Below, piece by piece: positions 1-8,007 of a stretch of DNA of 64,000 bases (position 1 is the first letter of the stretch; each line of letters opens with the position of its first letter). The translations under genes and the position numbers were made by a program. This stretch comes from Herpetosiphon geysericola (GTDB taxonomy: Bacteria > Chloroflexota > Chloroflexia > Chloroflexales > Herpetosiphonaceae), in NCBI RefSeq assembly GCF_001306135.1, contig NZ_LGKP01000003.1:62001-126000 (forward strand). Direction: 5' to 3'. The notes below the pieces were generated by a model, which did not search any database, was not told the origin of the DNA, and saw nothing but the letters and a program-made list of their open reading frames with translations.

Positions 1-713
1 ACTGTGAAACAAGCAACGCCTTCGCTAGCAACGAAAGTTGGCACATTGCTCACAAAATGCTCGATCATGTCGGGCAAATCATCGGTAAAGCTAGCTGCAT
101 CTTCGGCACTAAGCTCGCCATCGCTTACCAATTGATTGATGTTGGCAGTTTCAGCAGCCACAATTGCATCGATAACCGCTTGTTTGCTAACGCCCTTGGC
201 AGCTGCTTGGTCGGCAATGCTTTGGTTTGCTTCGATGCCTGCATGCAGTTCATCGGCGCTCAGGCCAATTGTTTCAGCAGCTAGCTCAAACCAATCGATT
301 CCAATAGCTACTGCCATACCACAATCGCTTGATTCGTCATCAGCATTGCTTAGCATGGCCAATGGTTTGGTATTTTGGGTAGCGGTGAACTGAGTGGTTA
401 TTTCAAGCTGATCAACGGCGACAGCCGCAGCACTGTGCCGATGGAGTGTAGCGCTGCCAATCGGTTGGGCTGGCATTACCATAGCAGGTTGGTTGCTCGC
501 TGCGATTTCGCCGTGCAGCATAGGCATGAGCATTCCTTCGCCGCCAGTCATACTACATTCAATGGTAACTTCCTCAGGATTTGAGGTAATCGTAATGGTT
601 TCGGCTGGCTGATCGTTTTTGTTGGCAGCAAAAGCTGCGGTGTTGTTCGTCCAGAGATAGCCACCGCAGGCCAATGATACCACCCCAACCGCCAGCGCTA
701 AATGTTTACGCAT
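1..713 (-). CDS. Exported protein of unknown function, partial (C-terminus off the left edge)
   Basis: The start is the ATG at 713, with AAGGAGTT eight bases upstream. The visible 237 codons begin MRKHLALAVGVVSLACGG, a positively charged N-terminus plus a hydrophobic stretch that suggests a signal peptide or anchor. The middle is Met/Ala rich. From about residue 145 there is a helical block (LSADELHAGIEANQSIADQA, then AAKGVSKQAVIDAIVAAE) resembling the 'LGLTxEELxAxLxxGxSLAxIAxxKGVS' blocks common in Chloroflexota and Firmicutes exported proteins; their role is not known. The gene is transcribed away from the acyl-CoA dehydrogenase gene, so 714-876 holds two divergent promoters. The frame stays open to base 1. 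No function is assigned. Confidence 0.75.
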   Translation of the reverse strand, partial: MRKHLALAVGVVSLACGGYLWTNNTAAFAANKNDQPAETITITSNPEEVTIECSMTGGEGMLMPMLHGEIAASNQPAMVMPAQPIGSATLHRHSAAAVAVDQLEITTQFTATQNTKPLAMLSNADDESSDCGMAVAIGIDWFELAAETIGLSADELHAGIEANQSIADQAAAKGVSKQAVIDAIVAAETANINQLVSDGELSAEDAASFTDDLPDMIEHFVSNVPTFVASEGVACFT

Positions 714-876
714 GTCCGAACTCCTTGTCAATCGCTAATTGGTTTCAATGGCGCTACTATAAAAAACGATTGTGATACAAATTCGACAATTGGCCATGCA
801 AAGTTAATAATTTGATGAGTTGCTGGCGGTTTGTGCTAAGCTTTGGATAGTGTTTTGTTGATTAAGGAATAAAGCA

Positions 877-2055
877 ATGGCGATAGATGTATTACATGCT
901 GGCTTGACTGAACGCCAGCAAGCCTTTGTTGCGCTTGGTAGGGAAATGGCGGCACTGGTCAAGCCAACCGCAGCGCAGCATGATCAGGCTGCGAGCTTTC
1001 CCTTCCAGCATTTGCCAGCCTTTTTTGCTGCTCGGTATCAGGCCTTGAGCATTCCAACCGAATTTGGCGGACTTGGCGCTAGCTTGTTCGAGGCAATTTT
1101 GGCCCAAGAACAACTGGCCTATGGCGATGGCTCAATTGCCTTGGTGATGGCAATGCCAATTCATGTGCTTGGCGGAATTATCGAAGGCCGGGCATGGCAA
1201 CCAAGCCAGATCGAGCGGCTCAGTCGTTTGGTGGTTGAGCAGCCAATCTTGCTTAATTCGGCGGCCAGCGAACGTGAAATGGGTAGCCCTGCCCGAGGCG
1301 GTTTGTTTGCCACAACTGCCCAGCCTGTCGCAGGCGGTTGGCTGCTGAATGGCCGCAAAATCTATACAACTGGCGCACCTGCATTAACCCATGCCTTGAT
1401 TAGCGCCACGATTGTTGATACCAGCGATACAGCGATCTTTTTGGTTGATCTCACGCAAGCAGGCGTGACGATTGAGCCAACTTGGCATGGCACGGCGATG
1501 CGTGCAGCCCGCAACGATGATATTGTGCTTGAAGACGTAGTTGTTGCTGAACAAAATTTGTTGCAACGTCGCCAAGCTGGCTTGGTTGATCCGAGCCGTA
1601 GCAATGCTGGGGCATGGTTTCAATTGACGATGGCGGCGGTTTATTTGGGAATTGCTCAAGCTGCCCGCGATGTTGCCAGCAACTATGCTCGCGAGCGTCG
1701 TCCGACTGCGTTGGCTGGCAAGGCCATTAGTGAGCTTGAATCGATTCAGCGGCAGCTTGGCAAGGTCGAGCAATTACTGCTGAGTGCGCGCAGTTTGCTC
1801 TATCAAACAGCCCAAATTTGGCAGCAAGCGCCTGCCGAACGAGGTAAGTTACGTGCCTTGATTGCCACCACCAAAGCAACCGCGATTGAGCATGCAGTTG
1901 CTGCGGTTGAACAGGCCATGATTGTGGTTGGTGGGGCTTCGCTCTCACCAGATTTAGCGCTCGAACGTTATGCGCGCGATGTGCGGGCTGGCCTATTTCA
2001 CCCGCCCACGTTGGATGCAGCTTTGGTTGGCTTAGGGAGTTGGTTGGTCGAATAA
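877..2055 (+). CDS. Acyl-CoA dehydrogenase family flavoprotein
   Basis: This 392-residue protein has the usual length and layout of the FAD-dependent acyl-CoA dehydrogenase superfamily. An N-terminal helical domain (about 1-115, with IPTEFGGLGAS and AQEQLAYGDGSIA) is followed by a central beta domain with the FAD/substrate segment around 130-175 (ASEREMGSPARGG, GWLLNGRKIYTTGA) and a C-terminal helical bundle (about 240-392, with YARERRPT and ATKATAIEHA). The start ATG is preceded by AAGGA. It stands alone: the next gene converges from the other strand right at its stop. The substrate cannot be told; the group also contains DszC-like flavin monooxygenases, so oxidation of a non-CoA substrate is possible. 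Confidence 0.85.
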   Translation: MAIDVLHAGLTERQQAFVALGREMAALVKPTAAQHDQAASFPFQHLPAFFAARYQALSIPTEFGGLGASLFEAILAQEQLAYGDGSIALVMAMPIHVLGGIIEGRAWQPSQIERLSRLVVEQPILLNSAASEREMGSPARGGLFATTAQPVAGGWLLNGRKIYTTGAPALTHALISATIVDTSDTAIFLVDLTQAGVTIEPTWHGTAMRAARNDDIVLEDVVVAEQNLLQRRQAGLVDPSRSNAGAWFQLTMAAVYLGIAQAARDVASNYARERRPTALAGKAISELESIQRQLGKVEQLLLSARSLLYQTAQIWQQAPAERGKLRALIATTKATAIEHAVAAVEQAMIVVGGASLSPDLALERYARDVRAGLFHPPTLDAALVGLGSWLVE

Positions 2056-2847
2056 CTATGTTTGGTGGCGACTGGCCCAGCCTTCAATCGCATCGGCAAC
2101 CAACGGCCAAGCAGGGTCAAACATCAAATCGTGGGCTGCCTGCGGCACGATAATTAATGGCGCTTGATAGGCATTAGCCAACGAACGCTGCTCGGCAAGT
2201 GAAAATACGCGATCACGCTCGGCGGCAATCACCATTATTGGGGTTTTGATTTGGCTTGGGTTGGGTTTATGGATGAGTGCATCAAGCAAAGCCCTCAGTG
2301 ATTCGCTGCCAAGTTGGCTGTGAATAGCGTGGGTTTGGGCGGCGGAAGCGTTATCACGTAAAAACAAATATTTTACCAAGGCTGGAGTGCGCATAAAACT
2401 ATCAGCATTGGCAGTTGCCAAGGCTCGTAATGCAACATATGGTTGCCTGCGTAGGCTGCGCAACGCAAAGCCCAATGGCCCGGTATGCGGCATGCTGGCC
2501 AGCAAAACTGCTGCGGGAAGCGGGCGCTGCATCGCAGCATGTTGCAGAATGTAGCCGCCGAGGCTATGGCCCACGACGATTGGCGCTGGGTTGAGGGTTT
2601 CAACCAGCGCCAGCAAATCATCGAGATAGTGGTTTAAGCCAACCATGTTGAAATAGCGCGGCATGCTGCTATGGCCATGGCCACGCAAACTCAGCGTATG
2701 CACCACAAAGCCGCGTTCAGCAAAATCGTGAGCTGTGTGCTGCCAGCACCAAGCTCCATGCCAAGCGCCGTGGAGCAGCAGCAAAGGTCGCTGATACAGC
2801 AGCCTTTGTGGTTCATAGCAGCGATGTTCAAGCGTGTTGCTGCTCAT
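2056..2847 (-). CDS. Alpha/beta hydrolase
   Basis: This is a serine hydrolase of the alpha/beta fold, 263 residues from the ATG at 2847. Visible hallmarks are the oxyanion segment LLLLHGAWHGAWCW near the N-terminus, the nucleophile elbow VVGHSLGGY, a likely catalytic Asp in AAERDRVF and the catalytic His in QAAHDLMF. The open frame runs further upstream to 3102, but that part lies inside the preceding gene, so I place the start at MSSNTLEHR, where the two genes overlap by 20 bases. This implies translational coupling to the upstream helical protein. The substrate is unknown; the HG-W-H-G-A-W pattern resembles plant-esterase and PHB-depolymerase-like hydrolases of small esters. Confidence 0.85.
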   Translation of the reverse strand: MSSNTLEHRCYEPQRLLYQRPLLLLHGAWHGAWCWQHTAHDFAERGFVVHTLSLRGHGHSSMPRYFNMVGLNHYLDDLLALVETLNPAPIVVGHSLGGYILQHAAMQRPLPAAVLLASMPHTGPLGFALRSLRRQPYVALRALATANADSFMRTPALVKYLFLRDNASAAQTHAIHSQLGSESLRALLDALIHKPNPSQIKTPIMVIAAERDRVFSLAEQRSLANAYQAPLIIVPQAAHDLMFDPAWPLVADAIEGWASRHQT

Positions 2848-3460
2848 TGGCTTCCTCTTGAGCCGCCGCCCGATCCCGCTCCTCGCGGATGAGTCGCAAG
2901 GTTGTGGTTTTATCATCGAGGGCATGGAAAATTGCTTGCATGATAACGCTATCAGTTGTGTCAAGATCGGCCAACAGCCGTTGGCGATTGCTATCGCCTG
3001 CGACGAGCAAGCGAATGCGTTGAGCCAAGGTTTGCCATTGAGTTTGAGCTTCAAGCTGCGGCAAGAAACCGTCGAGATCGGTGTAGGCGTGCTGAACCCC
3101 AAAGTAGGCAGCGGCTACCGTCAAAATAATTGGCCGCCATTCGCCGATCAGTTTGCTTAACCGCGCTTCTTCAGGGTCGGGCGTTTGGCTGGCCGCAACC
3201 AAAATTGCCTGCACGATGGCCGCGCTATTGGTATCCAGGCCAGCGCTAAGTTGGGCGAAATCACGTTCGCCAGCCCAAATCTGCTCAACTGCCGCCTGAA
3301 TAATCCAGCCGTTGTTATCAATTTGGGGCAATAAAAACTCGACCTCGGCGCGGCGGGTATCATCGCCATGGGCAATCGCGGCAATGACCTCAATCAAGGG
3401 TGCAAAATGGGCAACCGCATCGCTGGTAGCACGTTCAAAGGTCGGGTGTAGATCGAGCAT
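2828..3460 (-). CDS. Helical protein of unknown function
   Basis: A 210-residue soluble, predicted mostly helical, acidic protein, starting MLDLHPTFERATSD. The ATG at 3460 is preferred over the longer frame (to 3523) because AGAAGGAT stands eight bases before it. No family was recognised. It contains three loosely similar helical stretches with W or Q plus AI/IVQA segments (QAAVEQIWAGERDFAQLSAG, AIVQAILVAASQ, VIMQAIFHALDD), which suggests an internally repeated helical fold. The C-terminus is Glu/Gln rich. It overlaps the downstream hydrolase by 20 bases, so the two are probably translated together. Confidence 0.65.
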   Translation of the reverse strand: MLDLHPTFERATSDAVAHFAPLIEVIAAIAHGDDTRRAEVEFLLPQIDNNGWIIQAAVEQIWAGERDFAQLSAGLDTNSAAIVQAILVAASQTPDPEEARLSKLIGEWRPIILTVAAAYFGVQHAYTDLDGFLPQLEAQTQWQTLAQRIRLLVAGDSNRQRLLADLDTTDSVIMQAIFHALDDKTTTLRLIREERDRAAAQEEANEQQHA

Positions 3461-3631
3461 GTCGAATATCCTTCTAGTAGTTCGCAACAGAATAGCCTTA
3501 GGTCGCTGCACGCGCACAATCACGGCTAAGTGTATGATATGCGATTGTATGACTTTGTGTCAATATAACACCTATTAGCAACAATAAAACAACGAGCCAT
3601 CCTCATTGATGCCTCGTCGTTTGTGGCTGGT

Positions 3632-3916
3632 TTAAGTGTAAACCACCGAATTCGCACCGCCAAACTCGTTTGGCTCGTAGCGATCTGCGCTCCAATCGTT
3701 CAGCCAGCGTCCATCGGCAAGATAGCGATACTGGTAACTGTGATTGGGTGGCAGATCCATGGTGGTGCTCCAGCCTTCCCCGGAACGCAACAGCGGGGTC
3801 GCCGTTTCGCTCCAATTATTGAACTCGCCAACAAGTGTGATCGTCTGGGCGGTGAGTGGGGCTGGGATGTTGAAGGTTACCCGCACGACCGTACCCTCGA
3901 GGCGTTTCTTCAGCAT
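3632..3916 (-). CDS. CBM48/AMPK-type glycogen-binding-like small protein
   Basis: A 94-residue protein from the ATG at 3916, which has AAAGGAG upstream; the longer frame to 3994 lacks a site. It reads VRVTFNIPAP, TITLVGEFNNWSETATPL, then YQYRYLADGRWLNDWSADRYEPNEFGG. The GEFNNW and YRYLADGRWxxDW pattern is that of the isoamylase N-terminal/AMPK-beta glycogen-binding domain (CBM48, E-set fold). Such stand-alone domains in bacteria are thought to bind alpha-glucans such as glycogen, but no glycogen gene is nearby. It is a single-domain protein with no signal peptide. Confidence 0.75.
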   Translation of the reverse strand: MLKKRLEGTVVRVTFNIPAPLTAQTITLVGEFNNWSETATPLLRSGEGWSTTMDLPPNHSYQYRYLADGRWLNDWSADRYEPNEFGGANSVVYT

Positions 3917-4110
3917 TCTAGCACTCCTTTGTGCGTTACAAAATACAACGGCTTCGTTGCATTTCCTCTGCGTCCGAATCCTTGTATCTACCATCCTACA
4001 TGGCTTTCAATGCAAGATCAATACCCAAAGCATTGGCATTTCCTAAGAAATCTAGGCCATCTTGGTCGGTACGACACAGGACTAAAGAGCTAGCACCACT
4101 ACTTGCGATT

Positions 4111-6576
4111 TTAGGTGAAGGGCATCACCTCTGCGAGGAATTGCCGTGGTTCAATCTGGCCAGCTTTGAGCTGTTCAAACAAGCTAAGATTCGTTTGGTT
4201 CATCGTATTCTGTTGTTGAAAATGGGCGATACTTTGGGTAAACTGGGCAATTGCCTGTTCAAACTGATCAAGCCACAGTAATGCTATGCCGTAATACCAT
4301 TGGCAATAGGCAACATGAAATTGATAATTAACCTGACTGAATAAGCGAATTGCTTGCTCAAAATAGGCAAGTGCTTCAGCATATTGCGCTTGATCTATCA
4401 ATATTTCGGCTAGATTAACTGCTGCTGCTGCTTTCGAGATTCCATCATCATATTGCTCGGCAATTTCAGCAGATTTTTTGATAAACTCCAACGCTTTATC
4501 AAATTTGTCCATTCTTCGGTACATATTGCCAATATTGCCATAATGTAGAGCCATATCAACCCCAATATTCGTATCAATACCAATTTTTATAACCTTTAAG
4601 TAGTAATATAACGATAGATCAGCATTTTGTAATCTTGCGTAAATTGTAGCCATGCTATTGATTAGCGGTATATTATTATAGGCTCTAAGCAGTTCAGCTT
4701 CTTGATTGTTGCATAAAAATGCAGCAACAGCATAGGATAAACCAGTTTTTAGATCATCAGGTGTCCCTAACTGATGATGACAATAGGCAAGCTGAATATA
4801 AGAACTTGTATGATCGGTTATGCCATGTCTTTCAGCAAGCTTAATTGAGCGCAGAATAATCGGGATTGCCTCGCGCGTTTTGCCAAACTCACGATAAAGA
4901 TTGGCCTGATGACCCAAAACCCTGGCAAGTAATGGCTCATTATTGAGTCTCGTTGCAGCTTCAATCGCATGGTTGATATAGGCGATTCGATATACTTTTG
5001 ATGGATAATAATTACTTCGGTTATACACCGTGCCTAAGACGAGATCGATTATTAGTTGATCACCCCGATCTATTCCTAGTTGGGTTGGTGCATACTGAAA
5101 GACCCAATTAACATGTTTTTCTTCGCGATCAAACACTTGTCTTGCCCGCAGTTTGCCGCCAATTTCGTTAAGATACAGCTCGTGCAGCGATTGGGCCAAA
5201 TCTCGAATAGTTTCGCAATAACGCCATGTTGCAGCTTCAACTTCTTGTTGTTTCACCAATTGCTGCAGCGCAAAGCTGCGAATTAAATCGTGCATGCTCC
5301 AGCGTTCATTATGCCCATCGTAGTGTAATAAATTATGCCGTAATAAATAATAGAGTTCGTTTTCTGCCGTTAAATTATTTGGCAATTCGAGCATAGCCAA
5401 GCCCATTGAGCTAGAAAAATCGGCAACCAACACCGCCAATTGGCGCACAAAATATTGCTGTTGAGCACTAAGTTGGGTGTAACTCAAGGCCAGCGAGGCT
5501 TCAACATTCAATTGTTGATCGTCAGGGTCGCGCAAAGCCTGCAAGCGCTGGTTTTGATCGGCAAGTTGCGCCAAATAATCCTCTGGCTTGAGCGCTGGGT
5601 TATTCTGCAAAATACTCGCGCTTACCCGCAAGGCTAAGGGCAAATACTGGCAAGCACTGGCTAATCGTTCAGTATCTGGCTGATCAAGCCGTGGGCAAAT
5701 TTCTTGGATGAGCTTGCTTGAATCTTCAGTATTGAGCGCCTCAAGCTGGACGCTGGCCATCGCTGGTAAGCTAAATCGTTGGCGACTGCTGATAATCAAA
5801 CAGCACCCAACAGGCGGAATGAGGTCGCGTACATGCTCAGCATCACGCGCATCATCTACCACAATCAAGACTTGTTTGTTATGCAGAATGTTGTGATAGC
5901 GAGCCAGTAATTGCTCGCGTTTTTCAGGCAGGCGGGTTTTGGGATCAAGCGCGTTAATGACCAAACCAAGGGCTTGCTCTGTGGTGAGCGCATGGTCACG
6001 CGCTCCATACAAATTGAGCATCAATTGAGCATCAGGATACAAATGCACAATGTTTTGGGCAACGATCAGGCTTAATTCGCTTTTACCTATGCCACCCATG
6101 CCATGAATGCCAACTAATGCTGCTCCACGCTTGGCTTCGTGCGCAATCTCAATCGCATTGGTTAGGCGCTTAACCTCGGATTCTCGCCCAACAAAATCTC
6201 CAACTGCGGGCCGCAATTGGTGAATTGGCGCGCGATCAGTAGCAGAATTTGGATCGTTTGCGTGGGCCTGATGTGGTTGGTTGAGCAATGTGGCAAGCTG
6301 CTCGAACAAGGCTTTTTGGTAGCGATGATAGGTTGCTTGATGAATATTCAACATCTGACAATAACTATCGACTGGCGCGCCAGGATAGGTTGTAAGCACC
6401 TTGAGCAGTGATTGCTGCGGCTGTTCGAGCGGTAATTGGCCGAGCCAATGATAAAAATCGCCTAAACCACCAAATGTTTGTAAGCGTTGTCGCCATGTTT
6501 GGTTTGCCAAAAGGCGTTCAGGCCGCTGAATTAATGTCTGAATTGATTTGGCTGTCCAAATGTGATCGTCGCTCAT
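4111..6576 (-). CDS. NB-ARC ATPase with C-terminal TPR repeats, regulator-like
   Basis: An 821-residue STAND-class NTPase. Residues 1-120 include a possible winged-helix segment (PVDSYCQMLNIHQATYHRYQ). The NB-ARC core begins DFVGRESE (127-134), with the P-loop GIHGMGGIGKS (156-166), Walker B VLIVVDDA (236-243), the sensor-like IISSRQR (261-267), the YLPLAL motif and the MHD-type motif MHDLIRSFA near 450. From about 530 to the end are tetratricopeptide-like helical pairs (AIEAATRLNNEPLLARVLGH, ALEFIKKSAEIAEQYDDG, ALAYFEQAIRLFSQV). The family uses ligand-gated ATP binding to switch signalling or transcription; here no effector domain is recognisable, so the output is unknown. The gene is transcribed divergently from the cold-shock gene. 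GC content is lower in the TPR part than in the NTPase part. Confidence 0.85.
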   Translation of the reverse strand: MSDDHIWTAKSIQTLIQRPERLLANQTWRQRLQTFGGLGDFYHWLGQLPLEQPQQSLLKVLTTYPGAPVDSYCQMLNIHQATYHRYQKALFEQLATLLNQPHQAHANDPNSATDRAPIHQLRPAVGDFVGRESEVKRLTNAIEIAHEAKRGAALVGIHGMGGIGKSELSLIVAQNIVHLYPDAQLMLNLYGARDHALTTEQALGLVINALDPKTRLPEKREQLLARYHNILHNKQVLIVVDDARDAEHVRDLIPPVGCCLIISSRQRFSLPAMASVQLEALNTEDSSKLIQEICPRLDQPDTERLASACQYLPLALRVSASILQNNPALKPEDYLAQLADQNQRLQALRDPDDQQLNVEASLALSYTQLSAQQQYFVRQLAVLVADFSSSMGLAMLELPNNLTAENELYYLLRHNLLHYDGHNERWSMHDLIRSFALQQLVKQQEVEAATWRYCETIRDLAQSLHELYLNEIGGKLRARQVFDREEKHVNWVFQYAPTQLGIDRGDQLIIDLVLGTVYNRSNYYPSKVYRIAYINHAIEAATRLNNEPLLARVLGHQANLYREFGKTREAIPIILRSIKLAERHGITDHTSSYIQLAYCHHQLGTPDDLKTGLSYAVAAFLCNNQEAELLRAYNNIPLINSMATIYARLQNADLSLYYYLKVIKIGIDTNIGVDMALHYGNIGNMYRRMDKFDKALEFIKKSAEIAEQYDDGISKAAAAVNLAEILIDQAQYAEALAYFEQAIRLFSQVNYQFHVAYCQWYYGIALLWLDQFEQAIAQFTQSIAHFQQQNTMNQTNLSLFEQLKAGQIEPRQFLAEVMPFT

Positions 6577-6627
6577 CTCTAGCTCCTACTAATGTGTGCA
6601 GACATCATTTTAACATGAGCCATGGGC

Positions 6628-6665
6628 TTGACAAGGTATATATTTAATGATACTTTGTATCATTA
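6628..6665 (+). promoter_or_regulatory. Promoter with embedded 21-base palindrome (candidate operator)
   Basis: A perfect TTGACA at 6628-6633 is followed after 17 bases by TACTTT (6651-6656), a plausible -10 box. Across the -10 lies a perfect inverted repeat, TAATGATAC-TTT-GTATCATTA (6645-6665). A repressor bound there would block the polymerase, so this is a likely operator for the cold-shock-like gene that starts 62 bases downstream. Alternatively the palindrome could form a hairpin in the 5' leader. The regulator is unknown. Confidence 0.55.
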
Positions 6666-6726
6666 TAAAGCGTGATTCGGCACTAGGTTGCTGCCGAGCA
6701 TCAATTCCAACATGGAGACATGGGTT

Positions 6727-7311
6727 ATGAATGAGCGTAGTACTGGCACGGTGGCGTGGTTTGATCCTGAAAAATCGTATGGTTTTATTACAACTCATGC
6801 AGGAGCATCGTTGTTTGTTCATCGACGGGCGCTTGGTGATGGACGACGCTGGTTAGTTGAGGGCGAAGAAGTAAGTTTCGTGGTAGTTCGGGGCATGAAA
6901 GGTGATGAAGCTAATGATGTTTTAGTGACCAACGCCTTACCGCCAACGCCGCGCATTCGGGCCTATGAGCAACGCGACGCTGGTGGCTATGGGGTCGAGC
7001 GGCGTGAGCGTTTTGCTACTCAAGGCCGCCCAAGCAATAACGGCCCGCGCCGCGAGTGGAGCAATGGCCCGCGCGAACGTAGCCGTTCGTTCAGTGGTAG
7101 TGCTCCTGTTGGTGTCATTAATGCGCGGGTTGATTATATCGATCCCCAAGGGCGCTTTATGTTTGTGGCGCTCAGCGATAATTATGGCGATGCCTATGTG
7201 CATTCGAGCTTGTTTAATCATGCTGGCAATCGGGTGCAAGTTGGCGATAGCGTCCGCGTCAGCGTTTCGGCAAGTGATCGTGGCTTGCGCGCCAACTCAC
7301 TTGAGATCTGA
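6727..7311 (+). CDS. Cold-shock-domain protein with a divergent second OB-like domain
   Basis: A 194-residue protein from the ATG at 6727 (GGAG nine bases upstream). Residues about 5-65 form a cold shock domain: GTVAWFDPEKSYGFITT carries the RNP1-like K-S-Y-G-F-I and LFVHRRAL the RNP2-like V-F/V-H. A Gly/Arg/Asn/Pro-rich linker follows (about 75-130), typical of flexible RNA-binding tails. Residues 133-194 (GVINARVDYIDPQGRFMFVA, AYVHSSLFNHAG, VQVGDSVRVSVSASDRG) look like a second, diverged OB/CSD module. Expected role: single-strand RNA or DNA binding, RNA chaperone. It has its own promoter and palindrome and ends at a bidirectional terminator. Confidence 0.8.
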   Translation: MNERSTGTVAWFDPEKSYGFITTHAGASLFVHRRALGDGRRWLVEGEEVSFVVVRGMKGDEANDVLVTNALPPTPRIRAYEQRDAGGYGVERRERFATQGRPSNNGPRREWSNGPRERSRSFSGSAPVGVINARVDYIDPQGRFMFVALSDNYGDAYVHSSLFNHAGNRVQVGDSVRVSVSASDRGLRANSLEI

Positions 7312-7340
7312 ATTTGAGTTTTGCATATCCACTCAAGCAG

Positions 7341-7368
7341 CAAGGCCGACTCTGATGAGTCGGCCTTG
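7341..7368. terminator. Bidirectional intrinsic terminator
   Basis: A perfect 12-base-pair stem, CAAGGCCGACTC / GAGTCGGCCTTG, with loop TGAT, lies between two convergent genes. It sits 29 bases after the cold-shock gene and 3 bases past the stop of the minus-strand YtxH-like gene. The T-tracts on either side are short. Confidence 0.7.
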
Positions 7369-7371
7369 GTG

Positions 7372-7566
7372 TTATTGGAGAAACAGCTCGAAATTTGGTT
7401 TATGATCGCGGCCTGTGAGGCGGCGGAACCCGCGCCCGATAGCTTGCATCGTATCGTCACTTAGCGAAGAAGCCAAGATCGAACCGAGAATCAAGCCTAA
7501 GGCGCTGCCTGCTGCTGCTCCAAGTGCAAAGACGACATAGCGTTCGCGTTGTGTAGATTTGTTCAT
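7372..7566 (-). CDS. YtxH-like small membrane protein
   Basis: A 64-residue protein with one glycine-rich membrane segment, YVVFALGAAAGSALGLILGS, followed by a basic helical tail (AIGRGFRRLTGRDHK). This matches the layout of YtxH-like general-stress membrane proteins (N-terminal GxxxGxxxG transmembrane helix). The start ATG has GAGG seven bases upstream. It is the last gene of a minus-strand run kbl-rsfS-ytxH-like. The family's biochemical role is unknown. Confidence 0.65.
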   Translation of the reverse strand: MNKSTQRERYVVFALGAAAGSALGLILGSILASSLSDDTMQAIGRGFRRLTGRDHKPNFELFLQ

Positions 7567-7602
7567 GATGTACCTCGCACGTGATCGTCCTTGACCCGCC
7601 GA

Positions 7603-8001
7603 TTACTGAAGAACGACAACTGGCGTAGCTTTTTGCCACAATTTATCGAGCTTGTAAAAATCGCGTTGTTCAGGGCTAAAAATATGCACAACCACATCGC
7701 CAAAATCGAGCAAAACCCAGCCAGTTTCGGGTGAACCTTCGACTTTGGGTGTCGGTGCGCCTTCTTGGACTAACTGATCATCAATTTCTTTTACGACTGC
7801 TCGTACCATGCGCTCATTGCCAGCGGTACAAATCACCAAAAAATCGGCGAACGTGGCTAATGGGCGAACATCAAGCATGATAATATCATTTGCCTGCTTC
7901 GAGTCTGCTAAATCAACAGCACGGCGGGCAAGAACTTGCGCTTCGATAGGTAGACCTCCACAATTTCCTAGAACAGACTTTTTCTGCTTCCAATATACCA
8001 T
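7603..8001 (-). CDS. rsfS: Ribosomal silencing factor RsfS
   Basis: RsfS (YbeB/Iojap family) binds ribosomal protein uL14 and blocks 30S-50S joining when nutrients are scarce. The family core is evident: ANDIIMLDVRPLATFADFLV, ICTAGNERMVRAVVKEI, GWVLLDFGDVVVHIFSPE and RDFYKLDKLW. The ATG at 8001 is six bases after the stop of kbl, giving 132 residues; only an AAGG four bases upstream supports it. The conserved fold starts near IEAQVLARRAV, about 18 codons further in, where a strong GGAGGT stands six bases before an ATC codon (7947-7945). The true start is therefore uncertain; starting at ATC would give 114 residues, closer to the usual family length. Confidence 0.9.
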   Translation of the reverse strand: MVYWKQKKSVLGNCGGLPIEAQVLARRAVDLADSKQANDIIMLDVRPLATFADFLVICTAGNERMVRAVVKEIDDQLVQEGAPTPKVEGSPETGWVLLDFGDVVVHIFSPEQRDFYKLDKLWQKATPVVVLQ

Positions 8002-8007
8002 GAAACC

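Noticed and set aside
2848-3102. Longer N-terminus of the alpha/beta hydrolase
   Set aside because: It lies inside the upstream gene, lacks the family pattern and the MSSNTLEHR start fits an overlap coupling.
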